Below, one piece after another: positions 50,865-58,566 of a DNA stretch of 64,000 bases. Source of the DNA: DASWTL01 sp966250385. Lineage in GTDB: Bacteria; Bacteroidota; Bacteroidia; Sphingobacteriales; Sphingobacteriaceae. Below the pieces are notes generated by a model. That model did no database searches. It was given only the letters and a program-made list of their open reading frames with translations, and was not told where the DNA came from. Location: contig CBINHC010000006.1 of NCBI GenBank assembly GCA_966250385.1, forward strand, positions 124,001-188,000, in the 5' to 3' direction. Position numbers and translations under genes: made by a program. Position 1 is the stretch's first letter; the number at the start of each line of letters is the position of its first letter.

Positions 50865-53276
50865 CTACCGGGCCCGGTTCTCTTCTTCGCTTGCCCCGGT
50901 TTTCCGGTTCCTGGCAGCCTTAAGTTTTTTATCCCCGAAAGTGTAGCTCACGCTCAGGTTGAATCTCCGGCTTTCCCACTCATTCTGCCAGCGGGCATCG
51001 ATATTATTGTACCGGATGGTGCTTCTGTAGCGGGCGGTATCGAAGATGTCAGTGATGTTGAAGTTCATCGTAAGTTTATCAGCCAGCAGGATCTTCCTCA
51101 CGCCCGTACTGACCAGATATCCGGCCTTCATGTGGTAGATCCCGTCCACGGATGGGGAGCTGTAATACCCCGACAGCGAGATCCGCCATTTCGCCGGGAG
51201 GTTGAAGTAATTCTCCATGCTGCCCGACCAGTTCCAGCCCGCGTTTTCGAATTCGATCCCCTCGATCGGTGAGATCAGGTCCCGGTAACCGAATTCGAGC
51301 TGCAGGTTGGTGTTCCACCACCTCAGTACGTTGAATGAACCGCCGGAGCTCAGGCTCAGGTAATGGGCCTTATTCAGGTTTTGCGGCATGGATACCGACT
51401 CCTTCGTCTGGTCATTCTGGGTGAAGATCGTGGCGGACACATCGTTTTGCGCCACATAGCTCATGCTTAACAGCTGGAAGCTTTTAAACGTGTAATTGAG
51501 CTGCAGCGACTGCGAAAATGACGGCTGCAGGAAGGGATTGCCTTTGATGGCCGTGTACGGATCCGAGTAGAATACGAAGGGGTTCACACTCCGGTATGCC
51601 GGACGGCTGATGCGGCGGCTGTAGGACATGTTCAGCTTATGGTCCTGCTTCGCATTATAGCTCAGAAAGACAGACGGAAACCATTCCCAGAAGTTCCGGT
51701 TGACCACACTGTTCATTGTTCGTGAGTCACCTGCCGAAATGGTTTGTTCAGCCCGGAGGCCGGCCTTCATCTCCCACCGGCCGGTGAGATTTCGGCCTAC
51801 CGAAAGGTAGCCCCCGTGTATGGTCTCATCATAGATGAAGTGGTCAGTCCGCCTGGGGTCAGTGGTCCAGAGCCCGTTTTTCAGGGAGTCGAACTGTACC
51901 CTGCTGTCGGTAGTGACCCAGCTGGTCTTCCAGCCGGTTTCCAGCTTCCAGCGCCCGGAGAACGGGTGGGTGTAATCGGCTTTAACCGCCCGGATGAAAA
52001 CTTCCGAAGGAGTATAGTTTCGTAGCAGGACCTGCCTGACCGGGCTTGCCTCCCCGTCGAAATACCGGTTGCTGAAGCTTTCATCCCGGGAGGAGTTGTA
52101 CCTGACATAATCAGCATCCACATTGAACTCCCGTCCCAGCGTGTCCAGCCTTGCCCGGTAATTGATGTTCAGCGCGGCATTTCCGGATGTGTTCCGCTGG
52201 GGGTTGTTCATCTGAACCTCACCCCAAAGGTTGCCGAACCGGTCGAAGGTGCGGGACGTCGCGTCCACCATGGTCCGGTCCGGTGAGGTATATCCTTTGA
52301 AGATCACCCCCACGGTATGTCTTTCCGTGATGTCAAGATCACCCCCGAGGGAGTAATTCAGGCTCTTGGTTATGGGATGCCAGTAGTTCTCCTGCCTGAA
52401 GACCGAGTCGCCGATCACGCGGTCAATATTAAGCAGGTTATAGGAATTGTAATGGCCGCCGCTGATCCGGCTGAACAGCCTGAACCGGCCGACCTGATAG
52501 TTCAGTGTGCCGCCGCCCCAGACCTTTTCGTACCTGCCTACGCCTGTTCCGGCATTTAGCGAGCCGTTCACTCCCAGGCGGTTGGTTTTCTTCAGCAGGA
52601 TATTGATGATCCCGGTGGCGCCCTCCGCGTCATAGGACGCCGGCGGATTGGCGATCAGCTCGATCCTGCCGATGTTTTCGGCCTGCATCTGCTTAAGATA
52701 CTGACTTAGCTCCGCTCCGGTCATGTAGGTCCTTCTTCCGTCGATCAGGATCACCACCCCGGAGCTGCCGCGGTAGACGACCTGATCGTCCTTGTCGATC
52801 GTAACGCCGGGTGCCTTCCTCAGTACGTCCAGGGCTGTTTCCCCGGCGGTCTGCATTTGCTGAAGGTTCATGACCAGGCGGTCGGCCTTCTGTTCGAGGG
52901 TAGGCACATTCCCCGTTACAACGACCTCCCGCAATTGATTGTCTGCTTCGGTGAGGTAAACCGGAGGTACGACGACCAGCGGTTTGCGGACGTCCACCGG
53001 GATGATGCGGATGCGGTACCCCATCATGGAAACCCTTATTGCATACCGGCCGAATGCCACCGGGCCGAATTCGAATGCGCCCGTTGTATTGCTGACCTGA
53101 CGGGCAGCCGGCGTGGAATCCGGTAATGCCAGGAGTGCGATGCTTGCTGACGGCAACGGGAGCTTCTGAAGCTGGTCCCTTACTTCGCCTTTGATGACCC
53201 CCTGCTGGCCTGCAGCTGCAAGGCTCCAGCCGCAGAGGATGAGTACGGCGAGATGCCTGATAAATGTATTGTTCAT
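50865..53276 (-). CDS. TonB-dependent receptor, outer membrane beta-barrel family
   Basis: 803 residues. Signal peptide ending AAAGQ (about residue 24), then a carboxypeptidase-regulatory-like domain (VIKGEVRDQLQKLPLPSASI, MGYRIRIIPVDV), a plug (REVVVTGNVPTLEQKADRLV, VLRKAPGVTIDKDDQVVYRG, ILIDGRRTYMTGAELSQYLK) and a C-terminal barrel with WEWFPSVFLSYNAKQDHKLN. This is the OMP_b-brl_3 type, without a SusD partner. The ligand is unknown. It is divergent from the LytS/LytTR operon across 180 bases. Confidence 0.93.
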   Translation of the reverse strand: MNNTFIRHLAVLILCGWSLAAAGQQGVIKGEVRDQLQKLPLPSASIALLALPDSTPAARQVSNTTGAFEFGPVAFGRYAIRVSMMGYRIRIIPVDVRKPLVVVPPVYLTEADNQLREVVVTGNVPTLEQKADRLVMNLQQMQTAGETALDVLRKAPGVTIDKDDQVVYRGSSGVVILIDGRRTYMTGAELSQYLKQMQAENIGRIELIANPPASYDAEGATGIINILLKKTNRLGVNGSLNAGTGVGRYEKVWGGGTLNYQVGRFRLFSRISGGHYNSYNLLNIDRVIGDSVFRQENYWHPITKSLNYSLGGDLDITERHTVGVIFKGYTSPDRTMVDATSRTFDRFGNLWGEVQMNNPQRNTSGNAALNINYRARLDTLGREFNVDADYVRYNSSRDESFSNRYFDGEASPVRQVLLRNYTPSEVFIRAVKADYTHPFSGRWKLETGWKTSWVTTDSRVQFDSLKNGLWTTDPRRTDHFIYDETIHGGYLSVGRNLTGRWEMKAGLRAEQTISAGDSRTMNSVVNRNFWEWFPSVFLSYNAKQDHKLNMSYSRRISRPAYRSVNPFVFYSDPYTAIKGNPFLQPSFSQSLQLNYTFKSFQLLSMSYVAQNDVSATIFTQNDQTKESVSMPQNLNKAHYLSLSSGGSFNVLRWWNTNLQLEFGYRDLISPIEGIEFENAGWNWSGSMENYFNLPAKWRISLSGYYSSPSVDGIYHMKAGYLVSTGVRKILLADKLTMNFNITDIFDTARYRSTIRYNNIDARWQNEWESRRFNLSVSYTFGDKKLKAARNRKTGASEEENRAR

Positions 53277-53290
53277 ATGACTGATCTGAT

Positions 53291-53388
53291 CCGGTACAAA
53301 TGTTCCGGTGATACCCCGCTTTCTAAATAATATTATCCCAATGCCACCTGCAGCTACACCAACCGGTCGTTTTGCAGAAACCGGTGTT
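53291..53388. promoter_or_regulatory. Operator-like repeats between TonB receptor and lytS
   Basis: CCGGTACAAATGTTCCGG (53291-53308) is an imperfect palindrome (one mismatched pair per half). AACCGGTCGT (53361-53370) and AACCGGTGTT (53379-53388) are direct repeats 18 bases apart. LytTR regulators bind direct repeats, but usually 21-22 bases apart, and CCGGT is a common word in this genome, so this is tentative. Confidence 0.3.
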
Positions 53389-53456
53389 CATGTAAGCGGA
53401 GGATGGTTTTGTATAAAAAATAGACCGTTCAGTTGCCGATTTGCTACTTTTATACG

Positions 53457-54470
53457 ATGACCAGACAGAGGATTTTTGCCATTCATTTCGCGGCATGGGC
53501 CGCATACGTGGTCTACCAGGTACTTGGAGAATTTATCATAAGCGGGAATACCAGTATTCATCTGGCGTTGTCATTCACCTTTGTCAGGGTGTGCCAGTTC
53601 TATTTTTGCTACCTGCTGGTATTTCCTCTTTTGGGTCGCCGGGACAGGCTGATGCCGCTGATCCTTGGGATCCTTGCCGCGCTGGCTCTTTTTACAGGCC
53701 TGCGGTATGTCGTGGAGGAGGTGTTGTTCCGCTATTTCTTCGGATTCGGGAATTATGGACGCGGCACCACCTTTAAATATTATGTGGCTGACAATCTCTA
53801 TTGGGGCGCTCCGGGCATCATGCTCGCGGCGGTGCTGTGGAGTATCGAGAGAGCCTTCCGGCGGGAGCAGGAGAACAAACTGCTCCGGCAGGAAGTGACA
53901 CGTGCCGAACTGGCCTTCCTCAAATCCCAGATGAATCCGCATTTCCTTTATAATTCACTGAATTATATTTACTCGCTGGCGATCCCGGTGTCCGAAAAGC
54001 TGGCAAATGCCGTTCTGCATCTTTCGGACCTGCTGCGGTACACGCTGAAGGAAAGTGTGGATGGTATGGTGAGCCTGGAACAGGAGGTGGCTTATATTGA
54101 AAATTATATCGAACTGTTCAGGATGCGGTTTGCCCCCGGTTTCTATGTCAAATTCAACGCGGACGGTGTTGCGCCCGATCAGACCGTCGCCTCGCTCATG
54201 CTGATTCCCTTCGTTGAAAATGCTTTCAAACATGGGGTGGTCAGCGACCCTGAAAGGCCGGTCCGGATCCGGCTCGCCGTTACTCCGGGACGCCTCACCT
54301 TTACGGTAAGTAACAAGATCAACCGGAACCAGAAAGATCATTCCGGCGGCGTGGGCCTGGCGAATATCCGGAGGAGACTCGAATTGCTCTACCCGGAGAA
54401 ACATGAGCTGCTGATCTCGGAGAACGGGCAGACCTATAAAACGACACTGCAAATCAACCTCAACCCATGA
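53457..54470 (+). CDS. LytS/YehU-type sensor histidine kinase
   Basis: 337 residues. Four membrane helices in residues 5-130 without a large extracytoplasmic domain, then the His_kinase box LKSQMNPHFLYNSLNYIYSL with phospho-acceptor His162, the N-box PFVENAFKHG (251-260) and G-box GGVGLANIRRRL (297-308). It senses an unknown signal through its membrane part. Its TGA overlaps the regulator's ATG in ATGA, so the pair is translationally coupled. Start ATG 53457 chosen; an upstream in-frame TTG is within the likely promoter. Confidence 0.93.
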   Translation: MTRQRIFAIHFAAWAAYVVYQVLGEFIISGNTSIHLALSFTFVRVCQFYFCYLLVFPLLGRRDRLMPLILGILAALALFTGLRYVVEEVLFRYFFGFGNYGRGTTFKYYVADNLYWGAPGIMLAAVLWSIERAFRREQENKLLRQEVTRAELAFLKSQMNPHFLYNSLNYIYSLAIPVSEKLANAVLHLSDLLRYTLKESVDGMVSLEQEVAYIENYIELFRMRFAPGFYVKFNADGVAPDQTVASLMLIPFVENAFKHGVVSDPERPVRIRLAVTPGRLTFTVSNKINRNQKDHSGGVGLANIRRRLELLYPEKHELLISENGQTYKTTLQINLNP

Positions 54471-55180
54471 TGATCCGTTGTTTAGCCCTGGACGATGAAT
54501 TGTATGCCGCTGAAATCCTCGCCGGCTACATCCGTAAAGTTCCCTTTCTCAGCCTGGTGGGCGTAACCACGGACTCCGTCCACGCCCTGACTCTGATCAA
54601 TGCGGGTGAGGTGGATCTCCTTTTGCTGGATATTCAGATGCCCGACATAAATGGCGTCCAGCTCGCCCGCCTGATCAATCACAAGTGCAGGGTAATCTTC
54701 ACGACCGCCTATCCGGAATATGCCCTGGAAGGGTATGAACATGATGTGGTCGATTATCTGTTGAAACCGGTATCCTTTGACCGGTTCCTCAGGGCCGTTC
54801 AGAAAGTTCAGGGGCCTGCGCCGGTAACCCAGCCCGCCGTCCCCGTGCAGCCGGAGGAAAAGGAATACTTCTTTATCAAGGGAGAAACCAGGAACAAGTT
54901 CATAAAGGTCGCATTTGACGATATTCTTTTTGTCGAGGGTCTTAAGAACTATGTGTCTGTCCAGTTATCCGGACACCGGCACGTCACTTACCTTACCCTG
55001 AAGGAGGTGGAGACCCAGTTGCCCGCCGGAAGATTCCTGCGGGTTCATAAGTCGTTTATCGTATCTTTGGATAAGATCACCATGGTGGACGGCAATACCA
55101 TCTATATCGGTAGCGACCGCGTTCCTTTGGGGGACAGTTACCGTGATCAGTTCTATTCCAGGATCAGAGATGCAACTTAA
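54467..55180 (+). CDS. LytTR-type response regulator
   Basis: 237 residues. Receiver domain with LALDDE at the start, phospho-acceptor Asp55 in LLLLDIQMPDINGVQLARL and Lys100 in LLKPVSF; LytTR DNA-binding domain from about 133 with DILFVEGLKNYVSVQLSGH, RFLRVHKSFIVSLDKI and VPLGDSYRDQFY. It is paired with the kinase before it and followed after 6 bases by a small membrane protein. Confidence 0.95.
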   Translation: MMIRCLALDDELYAAEILAGYIRKVPFLSLVGVTTDSVHALTLINAGEVDLLLLDIQMPDINGVQLARLINHKCRVIFTTAYPEYALEGYEHDVVDYLLKPVSFDRFLRAVQKVQGPAPVTQPAVPVQPEEKEYFFIKGETRNKFIKVAFDDILFVEGLKNYVSVQLSGHRHVTYLTLKEVETQLPAGRFLRVHKSFIVSLDKITMVDGNTIYIGSDRVPLGDSYRDQFYSRIRDAT

Positions 55181-55186
55181 CTGCTG

Positions 55187-55369
55187 ATGTTCAATAGCTT
55201 TAAATACCTGACGGTTGCTTTTTTTGCAGCCATGCTGCTGACGGTGGTGGGGGTGGCGCTTCGTTTTATGAACGTACCGGTCGCCGGTTTCCTGATTTCG
55301 AGCATGCTTATGGCGCAGGCCGTGGCCCTGGTCGCGATGATCGTCCTTCTGTTCAGGAAGCGCCGCTGA
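55187..55369 (+). CDS. Miniature membrane protein with a GldL-like helix hairpin
   Basis: 60 residues, two helices: YLTVAFFAAMLLTVVGVALR and AGFLISSMLMAQAVALVAMI, then RKRR. Aligned by eye to the GldL hairpin, GVALRFMNVPVAG sits on GAMFKILHLPGGA; GldL Lys29, His32 and Glu47 correspond to Arg26, Asn29 and Gln44. The similarity is in hydrophobic pattern and a few identities, so homology is inference. It begins 6 bases after the LytTR gene and is probably cotranscribed, which suggests a role with the sensor kinase or the envelope. Confidence 0.7.
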   Translation: MFNSFKYLTVAFFAAMLLTVVGVALRFMNVPVAGFLISSMLMAQAVALVAMIVLLFRKRR

Positions 55370-55401
55370 CCGTCTGGCATGCTTTTCGTACCTGAGCAGG
55401 C

Positions 55402-55623
55402 ATGAAAAGCAAATATTTACTTCGGGGAATAACAATGGTGCTCACCGGGCTCGCTCTCGGGTTCCTGGGCTGGTTCCTGAAAACCAACACCGGGTTTGTC
55501 TACGGCTGGGCCATGATTGCCGGGGTCGTCATCTTTGGAGTCGGGTTTCTGACCGTGGTTTACAGCCTGATCCGGTCCGTCGAATATCACTCGATCATGG
55601 AGGAGCGGTCGCACGCCAAATGA
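55402..55623 (+). CDS. Small two-helix membrane protein in the LytS/LytTR operon
   Basis: 73 residues: helices GITMVLTGLALGFLGWFLK and WAMIAGVVIFGVGFLTVVYS, followed by a charged tail (RSVEYHSIMEERSHAK). Unknown family. It follows the 60-residue protein by 32 bases and precedes the operon terminator at 55660. The spacing suggests a fourth gene of the kinase operon. Confidence 0.7.
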   Translation: MKSKYLLRGITMVLTGLALGFLGWFLKTNTGFVYGWAMIAGVVIFGVGFLTVVYSLIRSVEYHSIMEERSHAK

Positions 55624-55647
55624 CGGTCAGAAGTGTTTACGACATCG

Positions 55648-55700
55648 TAATTTTGATATGAAGCCATATAGTTCATCCGTGCTGTATGGCTTCTTTGTTT
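55648..55700 (+). terminator. Intrinsic terminator of the LytS/LytTR operon, preceded by a -7-like box
   Basis: GAAGCCATATAG (55660-55671) pairs with CTGTATGGCTTC (55682-55693), 12 pairs with one G-U, followed by TTTGTTTT. TAATTTTG at 55648-55655, an exact -7 match, lies just before the stem, so a transcript starting there would consist of little more than the hairpin. Confidence 0.8.
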
Positions 55701-55818
55701 TCCTTATCTTGGGGTAAAGAAGGTCCGGGCAGCCAGGCAGCAAAGTTTCTTTATGCGGGCCAGTCCGGCCTGATTCACGGGCAGTAACAGTAATGGTTTT
55801 TTCATGTTGAACAGGTAA

Positions 55819-56262
55819 ATGGTTGAGTCAGTGGATCCCGGGAACCACCGGAAAGATAACATGCCGCCAGCCGGGGATGTTTGGAATACTCCGGCAAAAA
55901 AACGTTTTGTGTCTGCGCACAAGTTTTTCAGGGGATTCGTCTACGCTTTCAACGGTCTCCTGTACGCCTTCCGGACCCAGATCAATTTCCGGTTTCATGT
56001 ACTGGCGGCGCTTTCGGCTGTCATACTGGGTATCGCCCTGGGGATCAGCGCATCTGAATGGATCTGGATCTGCAGCGCCATCCTGGTTGTCCTGATCGTC
56101 GAGCTGCTCAATACGGCGATCGAGGTGCTGGTCGATCTCGTTTCCCCGGAATATCACCCCAAGGCGGGGATCATAAAGGATGTCTCCGCGGGCGCCGTCC
56201 TGCTTACCGCCGTGTTTGCGGCGCTGGTGGGGCTGTTTATCTTTGTTCCCAAGATTCTTTAA
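55819..56262 (+). CDS. dgkA: Diacylglycerol kinase family protein (DgkA/UdpK type)
   Basis: 147 residues (or 133 if the ATG at 55861 is used). AHKFFRGFVYAFNGLLYAFR, NFRFHVLAALSAVILGIALG and VELLNTAIEVLVDLVSPEYH with KAGIIKDVSAGAVLLTA are the signature of the small three-helix membrane kinase. It phosphorylates diacylglycerol or undecaprenol with ATP. recO starts immediately after its stop. Confidence 0.93.
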   Translation: MVESVDPGNHRKDNMPPAGDVWNTPAKKRFVSAHKFFRGFVYAFNGLLYAFRTQINFRFHVLAALSAVILGIALGISASEWIWICSAILVVLIVELLNTAIEVLVDLVSPEYHPKAGIIKDVSAGAVLLTAVFAALVGLFIFVPKIL

Positions 56263-56988
56263 ATGCTCCATAAAACCCGCGGCATCGTCTTCAAAACGAC
56301 CAGCTATTCTGAAAGCAGTGTGGTCGTGCAGGTCTTCACCGAAAAGTTCGGCTTACAGTCCTACCTGATCAACGGTGTCAAGAAGCCCCGGGCGAAGATC
56401 CCGGTAAACATCCTCCAGCCCCTGCACCTGCTTGACATGGTCGTCTATTATAAACCTTCCGGAGGCATTCAGCGGGTATCGGAGGTTCGGCAGGTTCCGC
56501 TTTTTCAATCGATCCCCTATGATGTGGTGAAAAGCAGCCTGGTTATGTTTCTGAACGAGGTTTTGTACAAGGCGGTCCGTGAGGAGAGCGAGGATCAGGT
56601 GCTTTTCGAATTCCTGTTCCAGAGTATTGAGCTGCTCGACCGGATGGAAAAGGGCCTGGGTAATTTTCACCTGTATTTTTTGCTCCACCTGACGCGGTTC
56701 CTCGGGTTTTATCCGGACCGTACGCTGGAGAATGTGGCGGACTATTTTGATTTGGTGGAAGGCAGCTATACCCGGGTGACGCCGCCCCATGTTTCGGTGC
56801 TGCAGCCGCCCCATACGGCATACTGGACGGCAATTCTCGGCAGCAGTTACGATTCGCTTGAGAAGCTGCGGATCCCCGCAGAAGAACGGCGGCTCCTGCT
56901 GGGAAAGGTTCTGGACTATTACCGCCTCCATATCGGCGGATTCGGAAATATCCGGTCTGCCGAGGTGCTGGAGGAAGTGCTATCCTGA
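56263..56988 (+). CDS. recO: DNA repair protein RecO
   Basis: 241 residues. KTRGIVFKTTSYSESSVVVQ, VFTEKFGLQSYLINGVKKPR (OB fold) and a helical C-part with FLLHLTRFLGFYPDRTLENV. RecO loads RecA in the RecF pathway. The ATG follows the dgkA stop with no gap, so the two genes are cotranscribed. Confidence 0.92.
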   Translation: MLHKTRGIVFKTTSYSESSVVVQVFTEKFGLQSYLINGVKKPRAKIPVNILQPLHLLDMVVYYKPSGGIQRVSEVRQVPLFQSIPYDVVKSSLVMFLNEVLYKAVREESEDQVLFEFLFQSIELLDRMEKGLGNFHLYFLLHLTRFLGFYPDRTLENVADYFDLVEGSYTRVTPPHVSVLQPPHTAYWTAILGSSYDSLEKLRIPAEERRLLLGKVLDYYRLHIGGFGNIRSAEVLEEVLS

Positions 56989-57945
56989 TCAGTTCCTGAA
57001 ATTCTGGGTTACCATGATGCCGTAGATTCCCCCGTCCAGGATGCCGATCCCAACCCGGCCGAAAGTCGGCCGCAGAATATTCGCCCGGTGGCCGGGAGAC
57101 TCCATCAGGCCCTGGTGCGCAATACGAAGCGTCTGGGCAAGTGCAAGGTTTTCGCCGGCGGCGATGAACGGGACCTTCGCTTTCCGGATCCTGTCAAAAG
57201 GCGATTCGCCTTCAGGACTGATATGGGAAAAGTAGCTCCGCGCAAACATGTCCCGCGAGTGAGCCCTTGCGACCGGTATGAGTTCCCGGTCAAGTCTCAG
57301 GGGCGCCAGGCCTTCCTTTTTGCGCTCGTTGTTGATCAGTACCAGCATCTCCAGTTCAAGGTCCTCCCTGGGCGGGGCATTTTTCACGGCAAAAGGCAGC
57401 CTGATATACTCTTCGGAGGTGGACTCGACAGCCATGCTGCCGGCGGGTATCCGGATCACGTCGGTCAGGTCCGGAGCAATCCGCGACTCCAGCACTTCGA
57501 CCTGGTCGGAAAGTTTGCCGGCAAGAAAGCTGGACCGGCTTTCGCGCGTAAGGCCCGGCCAGAAGGGGATGGTTAATAAGAGCGTGGCAAGCAGGGCCGC
57601 ATAAATCAGTCCGGCTGCAAGTCCGGGCAGGATTCCCAGGAAGGTATTGATCCTGCTGAAGTGGGCTTTTTCAGGGATCGCTTTATAGGGCGGTGTCAGG
57701 ACGGTAAGGATGACCAGGCGGATCAGGAAGATCGTCAGAATAAAGGATACCGGAATGGACCAGGAGCCGGTGACGCTGAAAAAGGATTCCAGAAGCCTGG
57801 CGACAGAAGGGTAGAGCCAGAGCGACACCAGGATGATGCTCAGCCAGCAAACCAGTTCCATCAATCCCAGCAGGAACCCTTTTTTCCAGTGGCTGCAGAC
57901 AGCAACGGCGATTACCAGGATCAACAGCACATCAACCATATTCAT
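56989..57945 (-). CDS. CvpA-type membrane domain fused to a CAP (SCP/PR-1) domain
   Basis: 318 residues from ATG 57945 (MNMVDVLLILVIAVAVCSHW). Residues 1-155 hold four membrane helices with GFLLGLMELVCWLSIILVSL and GILPGLAAGLIYAALLATLL, the CvpA/colicin V-production pattern. From about 195 the CAP domain follows: LELEMLVLINNERKKEGLAP, HSRDMFARSYFSHISPEG, GENLALAQTLRIAHQGLMES and PGHRANILRPTFGRVGIGI, with His residues of the CAP cavity. The CAP part would lie in the periplasm. Function unknown. It is convergent with recO (stops adjacent). Confidence 0.85.
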   Translation of the reverse strand: MNMVDVLLILVIAVAVCSHWKKGFLLGLMELVCWLSIILVSLWLYPSVARLLESFFSVTGSWSIPVSFILTIFLIRLVILTVLTPPYKAIPEKAHFSRINTFLGILPGLAAGLIYAALLATLLLTIPFWPGLTRESRSSFLAGKLSDQVEVLESRIAPDLTDVIRIPAGSMAVESTSEEYIRLPFAVKNAPPREDLELEMLVLINNERKKEGLAPLRLDRELIPVARAHSRDMFARSYFSHISPEGESPFDRIRKAKVPFIAAGENLALAQTLRIAHQGLMESPGHRANILRPTFGRVGIGILDGGIYGIMVTQNFRN

Positions 57946-58103
57946 CGGAAAGCATCTCCCATCCTCATAGAAACAATATAGTGTCCCATAAGTTGTGATT
58001 CCCGCTGCGGGGTCGCGACGTTCGGTCCCGGAATTAAAAAACAAAGGGTCTTCTTTCTTTTAACCATGGTTTGTTTAACTTTATGTATAACAAACCGCGT
58101 ACT

Positions 58104-58562
58104 ATGGCACTTTTCAACCTTCAGATTAACGGTAAGATTTATAAGGCAGATGTGGAACCGGATACCCCGCTGCTATGGGTCCTGCGGGACAGTCTCCGCC
58201 TTGTAGGCACCAAGTACGGCTGCGGAATCGCCCAGTGCGGTGCCTGCACCGTCCACCTCAATGGGGCAGCGGTCCGGTCATGCGTGCTGCCGGTATCGGC
58301 TGTCGGCAACTCCAAAGTGATCACGATCGAAGGGCTGTCTGAAAACGGAGATCACCCGGTTCAGCAGGCCTGGGACGAAGTGGATGTCGCCCAGTGCGGC
58401 TATTGCCAGGCCGGCCAGATCATGACTGCAGCCGCTTTCCTGAAAAGAAATCCCCGTCCCTCAGACGAGGAGATCGAATCCGCGATGCATGGCAATATTT
58501 GCCGCTGCGGTGCTTATCACCGCATCCGTGAGGCCGTTAAAGTAGCAAGCACTAAATCCTGA
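58104..58562 (+). CDS. (2Fe-2S)-binding small subunit of a molybdenum hydroxylase (IorA/XdhC-like)
   Basis: 152 residues from ATG 58104 (MALFNLQING). Plant-type cluster Cys40, 45, 48 and 60 (YGCGIAQCGACTV, RSC) and a second cluster at Cys98, 101, 133 and 135 (QCGYCQAGQ, NICRCGAYHR). It passes electrons from the molybdenum subunit encoded 4 bases later. TAACTTTA at 58076-58083 is a weak -7 candidate, which favours this start over ATG 58071-like readings. Confidence 0.94.
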   Translation: MALFNLQINGKIYKADVEPDTPLLWVLRDSLRLVGTKYGCGIAQCGACTVHLNGAAVRSCVLPVSAVGNSKVITIEGLSENGDHPVQQAWDEVDVAQCGYCQAGQIMTAAAFLKRNPRPSDEEIESAMHGNICRCGAYHRIREAVKVASTKS

Positions 58563-58566
58563 AACC

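Noticed and set aside
55704..55922. Open frame antisense to the start of dgkA, including a 33-residue peptide from 55805
   Set aside because: No ribosome site, promoter or family feature; overlaps the kinase gene on the other strand.
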